Below, one piece after another: positions 1-10,308 of a DNA stretch of 64,000 nucleotides; position 1 is the stretch's first letter; every line of letters starts with the position of its first letter. The position numbers and the translations under genes were made by a program. The notes beneath the pieces are model-generated. The model had not been told where the DNA came from. It did not search any database and saw only the letters and a program-made list of their open reading frames with translations. This stretch comes from Parapristionchus giblindavisi (Eukaryota > Nematoda > Chromadorea > Rhabditida > Diplogasteridae). Where the stretch lies: positions 310,001-374,000 of the forward strand of contig CALSFV010000065.1 in the NCBI GenBank assembly GCA_943737045.1. The letters are read 5' to 3'.

Positions 1-3000
1 AGAGTTTTTACAGTATCTGTTGATACACGACGAGAATCAATCGATGATTGATTAGAACTACCGTATCCACTTCCCTCTGTAGTCTTCACTGTAGATATAC
101 TCAAGTTATCATCATGAGGAGGAATGTCATAGATAGACGATCGATTCTGAGCTGGAATATTGATTGATTTGTATTGATTGATTGGAATAAATGAACGAAC
201 GAATAGAACTAATTGGAGGTAGAGAAGGAGTAGAAGATGTTGATGAAGGAGAATAGAGACGAACTTGAAAAGATTTAATATTGATTGATTATAGATTAAT
301 TAAATACCGTATCCATCATCAGCTATTGTATCATAGATTGGAGATGTATGAGTTACTCTTTCTAAATATTTCGATCGATGGGTATAGATAAATCAATAAA
401 GTGAACATACCATATTGATTATTATTGATTGAGGCAGTATCATGGGATTTTTCATTAATCTTTGATGAGGAAACCGAAGAGGAATCTAAAACTAATCGAT
501 AATTAACGAAATAAGTATTGTTTATAGGAACTTACAATGAGTATCAGAAGAAGATTTGTACATAGGAGAGGGAATGGATTTAATAGGAGGGGAATGAAGT
601 TCACATTCTCAAATATCAATATTTTATCTTCAATAGATTTGTATGCATTCCATCTTCGTTTTTATCAAAATTTCTATTTATATCTCCACTATTTATTATA
701 TTCAATAATCATTCAATTAAAATAGCTGATCGATCAGATACTGTAGCATGAATCAATACGAAATTATTGAAAAGAAATAATTAAATAGTAAAAAGAAAGC
801 GTACTACTATCTCCATTAGAATGACGATGAACATTTGATTTAGATGTGTGATGAGATGATACTGTAAAAGATCAAAGATCAAATATCGATTGATTCATAT
901 CCATCTTACCATCTCCTTTCTGATCTAACGAATGAGTATGGTAGAGGGGCTGACGAGTTTCGATTCTTTCATAATGATGAAGGAGTGAATTTCCATCTAA
1001 ATAAAATCAATATAATCTGAATCAATCGATAATATCACTTACTATTCAATTCCTTCCTAGTGTAAACATCTTCAGCTTGAACCAATCGTACATCATCGAT
1101 TCGAGTATTCATTCTCTCTACTGTACTCTTACTTGTCTCCTTATGAGTCAATACACTATGCATGTCACCTGAACCAATCAATCAAATCGATATACAGTAT
1201 CCTATCACTCACCGTAATCAACAAGTTTCGGATCAGGAGCAAATGTGACAGACTTCTTTCGAGAATGAGATGAAGAAGTACCAGATCGGAATGAATCTGA
1301 ATCAATCGATATCAGGAATAGAAAAGGATACAGTACAAATGCTCGAAGAGACGAAAGAGTTTGCAAAATAGAATAGAGACAGGAACCTTGTGAGAGTGGA
1401 GATGATAGACTGCGAGAGTATTGACGATGTCCTATCTATAAAGGGAAGAGTTTGGATCGTAAAAGAATGGAAAGAGACTTGTCAAACATTCAATCATATG
1501 ATAAGAAGAGACAAATGATAAAATATGAATCGATATACAAACCTCTTTAGAATGTTCAATATCTTCCCATCGATTATATTTACTTGCTGTTCTGATCGTA
1601 TGAAGAGTTGTCTGTGCTTCTTTCTCTAATTGTGGAGAAAGGATAACTTCTTTCATTACTTCTTCATATTCATTACGATCATAAGCTGATACCATTCATT
1701 CATTATGTATAAGGTATCTAGATGATTACTTACGATTCTTCTCAGTCAGATGAACTCCTTCATTGGTAACAACAGTCACATCTCCGAGATAGAAATCATC
1801 CATTTCCTTTTTAGACTTTTCCGTTCTTCCTTCTATTGAATCATATCGAATCGTTCGAAGTGAAGGCGTTTCTGAATACAAAGAAGATATAAAAGGAGAA
1901 GGGGAACAACGACCATACCAATATCATATAGAGGTGATGGAGAACATAAAGAACGTGAACGAGGTCTAACAGCACTTCTCACAGCAGCAGAATCGAGATC
2001 AGTCGGTCGTTGTATACTGTCATCAACCATGAAATGGTACGCGCAGTCTGAAAAATAAACATATAATTTTAATGATCACTCCATTAGCTGCTAATCATTA
2101 GCATTCATTTTTTTAAATAGTTAAATTAAAAATCCAATAAAAAGTAGATTACTGTAGTTTTATTTTTTTGGTCTTGTAGCGAAAGTTACAAAAAAACAAA
2201 AAAATTTAGTTTGCAATGATCAATACAGTTTGTCGTATAGTTTTGCATTGAATTTGAATGATATTGCTTTTCGATTAATTCTCCCTGGTATAGTTGACGT
2301 TTACTCAAATTATAATACCTTCAGCACCGAAATCTTTTCGTTTAGGGGCGCCAATTCTTCCTGGACTCGCTTTCTTTTCTTCTTCCTCGGCAATCTTTTT
2401 CCCCCACATTTCTGCCATCGCTTCAACAAACGATCCATCTGTAAGTTAATCAATTCCTTCTCTAATTCACCTGTCTGTATAACTTACGTCCTCGTTTTCT
2501 TGGTTCGTATCTGGGAATCTCGATAGCCAATTCCTCCTCATTGCATACTCTATCATACACTACTTCTTCTCCCACTTTCTTTTCCATTATTACTTCTTCA
2601 CTAATCTCTGCATATTTTCTCGATTCAACAAGATGTTGTCTATAATGACATCACTTATTAAACACAATACTAAATAAAAATGAAGCAAACATACATGGGT
2701 GCGATCGTTTGAATGGGTGTTATGGGTGGAGTTGGTATAAGCTCAATCTTTTCCTTGCTCAATAAGCGTTCACTTACCGATTCAACTATCTGAATATGAA
2801 AGGATATTGCTACGATTCATTCATCTATTACTTTACCTTTTCAAAATATTGAGAATTCTTCGTGAAGATGGATTCACTAATTTCTTCATAGATAGATTCT
2901 TCTTCTTCATGAACAATATCATATACAAGTTCAGTTGATTTGACTCTTTTCATATCAGCTACTACTTGAACAGTCTTTGTCTCTTCAATCGGTCTTATGA

Positions 3001-6000
3001 GTACTTCAGTTACATCCACTGCCTCTATCAGTTCCACATTTCCTTTCTTCTCATATACTTCCTCTTCATTCTGAACCGGAGTCATCACATTTCCATTCTC
3101 ATCGATCGATGATTCTTCTACATGATGTATTTCAGTAGATTGATTGATATGATGAGTATTAGATTGAGTAATTGTCTCTGTCATGGTCTCCGATGTCTCA
3201 TCAACTGATATTGAATGATGATCATATTCTTCATTCTTCATCTCTACAGTATTCTCTTCAATTCTGATCTCAGGAATAACCAAAGCCTCTTCTTTCTTCA
3301 TCACTCCAATGTTCTCTTCAACCGTGGATTGAATCTCATGAATTTCCTTCACTTCTTGTCCAATATGCCGAATAGTTTCAGTTATTTCATCAGTGATGAC
3401 ATGATGAATGATCTCATTCACTATTATCTTCTCACTCGTCTCATTCTCTTCCTGTATTGGTTGTACTTCAATCACAGTTAATGGATGAACTATGTCTTCA
3501 ATATCCTTCACTGCTCTATCAACTATTTCTTCTTTCCGAAACCCCAACTCATTCGACTCTGCTAGTTCTTCAGATAACTGTTGTGCGTGTGTTATTGACT
3601 CCGTTACGATTTCAGTTGATTGATGAAACCCCAACTCCTGGCCTTGAGTTTTTGAATCCGTCAAGACTTCGGAAGACTCCCGAAACCCCAACTCTTGCAC
3701 CTGAATTTTCGAATCGGTTACGATTTCAGTTGATTGACGAAACCCCAACTCCTGGCCTTGAGTTTTCGACTCCGTTACGACTTCAGAAGACTCCCGAAAC
3801 CCCAACTCTAAGTCCTGCGTTTTCGACTCCGTTAGGAATTCAGAAGACTGTCGAAACCCCAACTCTTGGTTCTGCGTTTTCGACTCCGTTAGGAATTCAG
3901 AAGACTGTCGAAACCCCAACTCTTGCTCCTGACTTTTCGAATCGGTTACAATTTCAGTTGATTGACGAAACCCCAAATCTTGGCCCTGAGTTGTTGATTC
4001 AGTTAGAGCTTCAGATGACTGGCGAAACCCCAACTCGTGGTTATGTTCTTTGGTATCTTCATCCTTCGTAGCAATAACATTAACAAGTTGAATCATTTGA
4101 TGAATCAGTGATCCTTTCATGTCATTCTCTCTTCGAATCTTCTCATTATATTGATATTCTTCCTCAGTCCATCGTCTATTTCGATAAGTCTCCTCATATT
4201 CTTCTCTAGATCTTCTCTCATGATATCTTTCATCATAACTTCTTCTATTCTTCTGTCTCTCTTCTGTATAAGTAGTGTGCACAACTTCCTCCCAGAATTC
4301 TTCGAACATTCCTTCTTCTTCTGATTCTTCTTCTACTTCTTCCACCTCAACAACTTCTTCAATCTCTTCAATCTCTGTTACTGTGGATTCAATGACTTCA
4401 ACTTGTTCTATTTCATTAGTAGTGACGACTTCAGTTATTTCCTCAGTCACAACTTCCTGCTTCTGGATAACAAGTTCAGTCTTATCAATAGTATAGAGTG
4501 ATGCTTGTGATAGAGCCTTCCTCTCTTCTAGGATAACATTATCCAGTTCAAGTCTTCCTCTTTCCAATTCACATGATTCATAACCTGATGTTGATAGTAC
4601 AATTTCACTGATAGATGAAGGTCCATTATATTGAATGATTGGAATGATATCTATTTCTTCAAGTACATACTTTCTCTCTATGGCTCCGACTATATATCCA
4701 ACTTCTTCAGTACTCGCTACTTTGACTCCTTCATAAACATAGTTCTCCTTCTCCAATTCAATTATCTTTTCTTCACAGATAGCAGCTTGACTAGATTGGG
4801 ATACGGTAGCGAATGATTGAGTAGTTGTAGTAGATGTTGTAGTGGATGAAGAATGAGAAGTTGATGAAGATTGGGACTGAACGCTAACAGACGCTGCCTT
4901 TTTCATTTCAACTGAAGAAGATGATTGAGATTGAGATTGGACAGTAAGAGATGCTGCTTTTTTCACTTCAACAGCAGATGAAGAAGATGATGATGACTGA
5001 GACTGAACTGTAACAGATGCTGCCTTTTTCATTTCTATAGAAGAAGATGAAGAAGAAGATTGTGCAGTAAGAGATGCCGCTTTCGTCATTTGAGCAGATG
5101 ATGAATGGTTGACTACTCCGATAGTCTTTTCTTTATTCATAGCTCCATCAATGAGGATCTGTGATGTGACATAATCAATATTTGATATGATAACTGATCC
5201 ACTTCTTCTTTCTCTCGTTGGTATTTCTTCACTTTGTTGTATTATGAGATCATTAGACTTGTTTTGTTCTTCTTTAGCCTCATTGATCTCATCTTCTTGA
5301 ATAGTGATCCATTCTTCATCTGAGCCCTTCTGTAGACATGTCTCCATATCTCCTTGATCTACTACAGTATCTATCGAAGATTCCTCACTACTCTCCATCT
5401 CTTCTTCTCTTTTCTCTACTATATCAATCGATATACCGAATACATCTTCTCGTTTCCCTTCACTAACGATGGAAGCTGATTCTTGAATAAGAGATGGTGT
5501 TTGTACAGTGCGTACTGTAGATGTATACGACTGATCTGAAGATGCAATTGAATGATCTTCGACGGCCGATGATGATTCATTGGCGATGATATGACCATTG
5601 GTTACTGTAGATGACTCTTGAGGAGATACGGTAGTTCGTGTTCGGGGCATGGGTGCAATCACTTCTTCGTTGGATATGGTCTGATGTATCGTATGGAGTA
5701 GAGAGTTGGCAGGAACTACGCTGGATAAGTCAAAATCATTCAATTGTGAAAGTGATTCTTCCAATTTAGTTATCCCATCTTTCTTTATCTCAACTTCGTT
5801 GTTGTTATTGAGGATGTCGATGGTCTCAGATGGAATGTTCACTTCCATTGACTTCTTTTCTTCACTCGACATATGGAGGTTAGATGCAGATGATCTAGAT
5901 GTACAAAATATTGATTGATGAAGAAAGAAGAGACAAACACAAAAGCGGAAATGCCAAATGTTCAATAAAAATTGAATATACGCAGCGTTATCAAGATGAA

Positions 6001-8010
6001 TAGTGATTGGTGTTGATCAAAAGGACTATGGAAATGGAATGATTGCTATTCTTTCGGATGAATACTATGAAAATGAGACGATAAAATGACAAATAGTAAT
6101 AAAAGTATAAAGACTGGAAGGAATTTGATGAGTATTGTATGAAGAGGACTGAATATATGAAGGGTAGAATATAATAGAATGAATAGATAAAGAGAATAAT
6201 CATACGGATTTGTAAATGACTCAATATGAGTGGGAGGATGTGTAGATGGGAGCGACAATGTTGCCTGCAATAAGATGATATACAAATGAATGAGAAGGAG
6301 AAGAAATGAAAGTCACAAGAATATATACTGATAAGAAAGAGTTGAGAGGAAGAAGGGAGGAGGTGAGGAGAAGGCGATTAAAGAGGAGGAAATGGATAAG
6401 CACTTACTAATAGTATATGACGACGTGTATACACACGACCTAATAACTCCCGTTCATGGGTCAATCGAGTAGTTAGAAGAGTTGCCTCAATTATGTCCAC
6501 AGTAGATTGAGATGGAGAAGATACGATACCTTGTCTTGATTGACTTCTTTATTGATTGATTCAATCAATCCTTGAGTAATACATTGCATCTCATCAATTG
6601 CTACATCAATCTCTCTCATTAACATCCATTTACCCTGAAGATCCAATATCATTACAGTACTCTTATTCAACCTATCGAATTGCTTATTATGTGTAGCATA
6701 TAGGTATTGTGTATGATTATGTCCTTGTCTATCTATTTATCATCATCATCTCCCATTGTTTCGTGTATTCTATTGTCTTCACTCATCCTCTCTATCGTTC
6801 TCATCTTTGGCGGTGTGAAACTGACTCTGATATGTGAGGGATTGAAAAGACAATGGAAACTATTCAATAGACTATTCATTAAATTGAAAATATATGTGCT
6901 TTATTGGAGGGGCGGGATAGCGTAGTGGTTGTGAGCGCTGCCTATAAGCAGAGGATCACGAGTTCGATCCCCCGCCCTGAAAGATCCACCCAATACCGAG
7001 GGGGTTAATGCACTGTTACATTTGCCTTACGTGTCTACGCCGTAACCCCCTCCGTCGCGTCGGACAGGCGGCGGAGGGGGTTACGGCGTAGACACGTAAG
7101 GCAAATGTAACAGTGCATAAGAAATGTCGGAAGTGGTGTCAAAAACCACGATCTAAATCCTCCACTGTGAGCTCCAAGCACAGTTTGATCGTAGGCCATG
7201 GCCACTGGTCCTTCAGATCAGGATAGGCCCTCTCAGCCAATAGATTGGAGGCGCTAACACTGCGACTCAGCGGTATAGTGTAACTCCAAAAAAAAATTGA
7301 TCCCCTATATGATGCTTAAAATCGCTAGAAATGGATAGATATTATGGTGTACGGAACAGCTCAGGGGTGGATCAGCAGTTCTTGGTGAAGAGAAGAAGAG
7401 AAAAACCCAAATTTTTCTAAAGGTGATTTTTCTCCCAATCAGAAAAATATGACTGACTAAATTATATGAATAAGATTTGTTTGCGGGACCTGTCAACATT
7501 TGTGGACTGGCGGCTGTAAAATATGGACCCCCCAATTAGATTCATTCATCTGATGACAACTCTTATCCACTGACCCAGTGTGCATCATTGGGGATCAGCA
7601 TTTTGATTCCTTTTATGTTAGCGCTAGATTTATAAGACCAGAGTATTGCAATTTGCGGGTTTACTCTTTTTTTCTACATTTCTAGTTACTTCAGATGTAT
7701 ATATGCATAAAATTTAAAATTTATAAAAAAATATGTATCTAACAATAAAATGGAATGTGCGCCTTCGCTTCAATATATGAGTTTAGAATAAGACTGCAAA
7801 TATGTTAGGATACTATTCATTAATCTATAGATTCATTTAATCTTTTGATGATGATTAAGTGATTGAGCGATGGTTTCATATCAGTACCCATTGTGAGTAT
7901 AAAGATAAGTGAATGAATCAGTCACCTCTGGTGTTGATGTGTAATCATGATATAGACGACGAAAGAGTTCATCATCAGATGATCGAACTATTGATCGTAG
8001 ATCATTCATC
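1..8010 (-). CDS. Long acidic, repeat-rich protein (3' part, runs off the left edge), function unknown
   Basis: Many exons on the minus strand read through with GT-AG boundaries. From 5' to 3' they include 7927-8010 (starts MNDLRSIVRSSDDELF directly after a TCTTCAG acceptor, so possibly the first coding exon), a possible exon near 6780-6860, about 6515-6685 (helical, heptad-like, contains DLQGKWMLMREIDVAI), about 6410-6510, then a giant exon of roughly 1,000 codons (about 2837-5900). Some 13 short exons follow down to base 1. The giant exon is Glu/Ser/Thr-rich and holds two internal repeat arrays listed separately. Downstream exons are Ser-rich with proline stretches such as PTPPITPIQTIAP. 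The upstream helical exons suggest a spectrin-like or coiled-coil rod, which is inference only. I do not recognise the family. The stop codon is outside the window, and the joins upstream of 6700 are uncertain because a repeat cluster (6908-7299) fills that intron. Confidence 0.6.
3535..4045 (-). repeat. 57-bp in-frame tandem repeat encoding a 19-aa unit
   Basis: Eight near-identical units plus a partial ninth lie inside the giant exon. Each encodes 19 residues of the form ELGFR(Q/E)S(S/T)E followed by (F/I/V)(L/V)T(E/D)SKTQ. The array keeps the reading frame, so copy-number changes would alter protein length without a frameshift. ELGFR is the most constant part, and the following Ser/Thr-rich part varies. 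The long plus-strand open frame over this array is a mirror of the repeat and not a gene. Confidence 0.85.
4850..5105 (-). repeat. Second in-frame repeat, KAAS-type, about 20-24 aa unit
   Basis: Four units in the same exon read roughly (M/V)(K/T)KAAS(L/V)(T/S)VQSQ followed by a run of serines. They sit N-terminal to the 19-aa array in the protein. The lysine-alanine-alanine-serine core recurs with little change while the serine run varies in length. No known domain is recognised. Confidence 0.75.
6908..7299 (+). repeat. tRNA-derived SINE-like element, split by a MITE
   Basis: The head is tRNA-like. It has a box A-like TAGCGTAGTGG (6918-6928), a box B-like GAGTTCGATCC (6960-6970) and a perfect 7-bp acceptor-type stem (GGGCGGG 6910-6916 with CCCGCCC 6971-6977). 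The anticodon arm is one base short and there is no room for a T-stem, so it is not a functional tRNA. An anonymous body follows and ends in an A-rich tail near 7290-7299, giving tRNA head, body and A-tail as in SINEs. A 109-bp MITE (7009-7117) interrupts the body. No clear target duplication was found for the SINE itself. Confidence 0.6.
7009..7117. mobile_element. Foldback MITE, TAA target duplication (PIF/Harbinger-like)
   Basis: An almost perfect inverted repeat: the left end TGCACTGTTACATTTGCC is mirrored at the right end, flanked by TAA at 7006-7008 and 7118-7120. The hairpin stem is about 45 bp with a GC-rich loop near 7055-7072. A 3-bp TAA duplication fits the PIF/Harbinger superfamily (known), but assignment without a transposase is inference. 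It shares its ends with the element at 49401-49716. Confidence 0.8.
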
Positions 8011-8285
8011 TGAAGATATCATCTATATCTATATTGAATATAAATGATAGAATGAGGTAAATGTGTGATTGTATAGAAGAAGCAAAGTATGGAATAGATC
8101 ATATGAAGAAGATGTGTGGTGAGTGATAAGAAAATGAATAGGAAGGGAGTATTAGATGGAAAGGATGCTATATTCCGTGTATAAGCTTCTTTATCCTCTT
8201 CATTATTTCCTTGTCTACTCATGTACTACTCATTTTGATCTTTGATCTTTCATCTTGTTCTTCTCTAGGTTGATAATCTTTCTCA

Positions 8286-8994
8286 CAAGGGAATGCTCTC
8301 AGCTTGCATTTTTCAAACTGGATAAAATTTTGCATAGGCATAGCTGAACATATTGTAAGATCAAATGTGAAGTCCAAAAATCCTGTCATGCAATAGCCGA
8401 GCCAAAAAATTGGTCCAAAGTTTTGACCCAGGTGCAGTTAAGTTTCACACACTCTCTGCCACTCTATGCACTCTGCGGTTTTTCGATTCATGGTCTGTTC
8501 CCTCGAGGGGAAGAACAAGTGGAGCGGTGGTGTAGTGGTGAAGTATCTTCGGTATCTTGGCAATAGTAGTGGGTTCGATGCCGCTCTGCTGCTGAAGTTT
8601 GAAGTGAAGTTTGAAGTCGAACCCACTACTATTGCCATGTAGCCGAAGACACTTCGCCACTACACCACCGCTCCACTTCTTCTTTCCCTCGGGGGAACAG
8701 ACCATGAATCGAAAAACCGCATTGAAAAACCGAAAAACCGCATTGAAAAACCGAAAAACCGCATTGAAAAACCGCATTGATCGCGAAACCGCAAAAAACC
8801 GCGAAAAACCGCATTGAGTGACGGAGAGTGTGTGAAACTTAACTGAACATGGGTCAAAACTTTGGACCGATTTTCTGGCTCGGCTATTGCCTGCCAGTAT
8901 TTTTGGACTTCACATTTGTTCTTACAATATGTTCAGCTATGCCTATGCAAAATTTCATCCAGTTTAAAAAAAGCAAGCTGAGATCATTCCCTTG
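8286..8994. mobile_element. Foldback element carrying inverted tRNA-like sequences (TCA flanks)
   Basis: The two arms (about 8286-8590 and 8610-8994) are near reverse complements. The ends read CAAGGGAATG and CATTCCCTTG, flanked by TCA at 8283-8285 and 8995-8997. Near the centre each arm holds a tRNA-like block. On the left this is GGAGCGG (8520), box A TGGTGTAGTGG, box B GGTTCGAT and closing CCGCTCT. The right arm has the mirror copy. Several apparent open frames here are by-products of the palindrome and of a 21-bp tandem repeat. Confidence 0.75.
8713..8785. repeat. 21-bp tandem repeat inside the foldback's right arm
   Basis: About three copies of a unit containing CCGCATTGAAAAACCGAAAAA follow one another. 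The left arm has only a short equivalent near 8470-8485, so the array expanded after the palindrome formed (inference). Confidence 0.7.
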
Positions 8995-8997
8995 TCA

Positions 8998-10308
8998 GTA
9001 TAGTTTATCCCATAATATATCGATAAAAGATCTTGATCAAGTCTATCATGAAATATCTCATCATTCATCTCTATCTACATAATTCATGATCTTTTCAAGT
9101 CTTATTTCATAAAATCTTTCATTTTGTGTCCTGACTCTGTCCTTTCTCAATGATCTCACTTAGATATGATAGGGACTATGAGATCATGCTAACAACTGTT
9201 CAACATTTTGTCTACTTTTCACTCCCTCCTCGCTTCTTATCTCTCTCCCCCTTTCTCCCTCTCTCCCACTCTTTCTTTCTAACCTCCCCCCCCCCTCTCT
9301 CTCTCCGTCTCTATCTTCCTCATTCTCTTCAACTATTCAATTCTATCTCATCATCATCAACATCTCTTCTTCTCTTCATCTCTATATTCTCTCTAAATGT
9401 TTTCATGTCCTACCTTCTTCCTCCTCTTCTTCTTCTACTCATTCTTCATTTTCCATTTTCTTCCTATTCCTTCTTCTTATTCATCATTTTACTACTAAAT
9501 ACTCTATATCATTCTCATCTGCTTTCATTATCCTTCAAATATGTCGATAATGATCATCGTTCTTCTTCTCTTCAATCATTATATTGTAATAGTCTCATTA
9601 GTTTCAATGATCTCTTTCATTATGATCATATCATGTAAATAGATCGAATGACGAGTACAAATAATGGAATGAGTTCACTAATATCAATCATCACCTACTC
9701 TTTACGAGTTCATCCCTTCTTTCATCAATACAACGAACATCAAACAAATCATGATTACTCTCCGATTGGGGATATTATTAACATTCCTAATTGTACATTT
9801 AATTTGACGTTAACAAATAAATTTGTCCTCATATATATCAGTTCTCCATGTCACTCTATCTCCATCTCTTTCATCCTATCGTTTTCTCATATTCTCTCAT
9901 TCTGTGTTACTCTGCTCTTTAAGTGTTTCTTCTTTATTTCCTATTAGTTTTAGTGATATCTTTGATCTTTTCCCGTCATTTCAATGGTACTACTGTCTCT
10001 ATCTGTCTCTAATCATTTCAATCCATTTTATTTCATTCATACATCTTACATCAGTATTCACTCAACATTACTTCGTAAAGCAAATGACTGACTACACTTC
10101 CAACCCCAACTCCATCTCCATCTCCTTCTCCCTCTTCCATCTTCCTCTTCTTTCTCTGTTCATCCATTTCCTCTTGTTCTTTAGAGAGTGGTCAACATTT
10201 TACACTTATCTCTCAATTGATATATCTATTCATCTCTATTCTTGAATAGTAATCATCATCTTCCTCTTCAGTTGGATGATCTTCAATTGATATATTGTAT
10301 ATATTATA
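8998..10308. other. Gene-free stretch upstream of the SLC5 gene, pyrimidine-rich
   Basis: No exon structure is supported. About 9220-9480 and 9830-10170 are strongly C/T-rich on the plus strand, with a C tract near 9290. The open frames here are Ser/Leu/Phe-rich low-complexity translations of that bias. It probably contains the promoter of the gene starting at 10309, but no specific element could be identified. Confidence 0.5.

Noticed and set aside
3457..4071. 204-codon plus-strand open frame rich in ETPTL repeats
   Set aside because: Mirror image of the 57-bp coding minisatellite on the minus strand; no splice or start context.
6908..6980. Functional tRNA gene (anticodon TAT)
   Set aside because: The acceptor stem is perfect, but the anticodon arm is one base short and the T-arm has no room for a 5-bp stem. 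It also belongs to a longer SINE-like unit.
8019..8222. Minus-strand frame starting MSRQGNNEEDKEAY as first exon of the acidic repeat gene
   Set aside because: Between its start and the next exon the minus strand has no usable GT donor, so it cannot splice to the exon at 7927-8010.
8438..8857. Several overlapping open frames with AVFRFFNAVFRF or NRKTALK repeats
   Set aside because: All arise from the 21-bp tandem repeat and palindrome arms.
9150..10245. Ser/Leu/Phe-rich plus-strand frames of 100-160 codons
   Set aside because: Low-complexity translations of pyrimidine-rich DNA, with no domain or splice structure.
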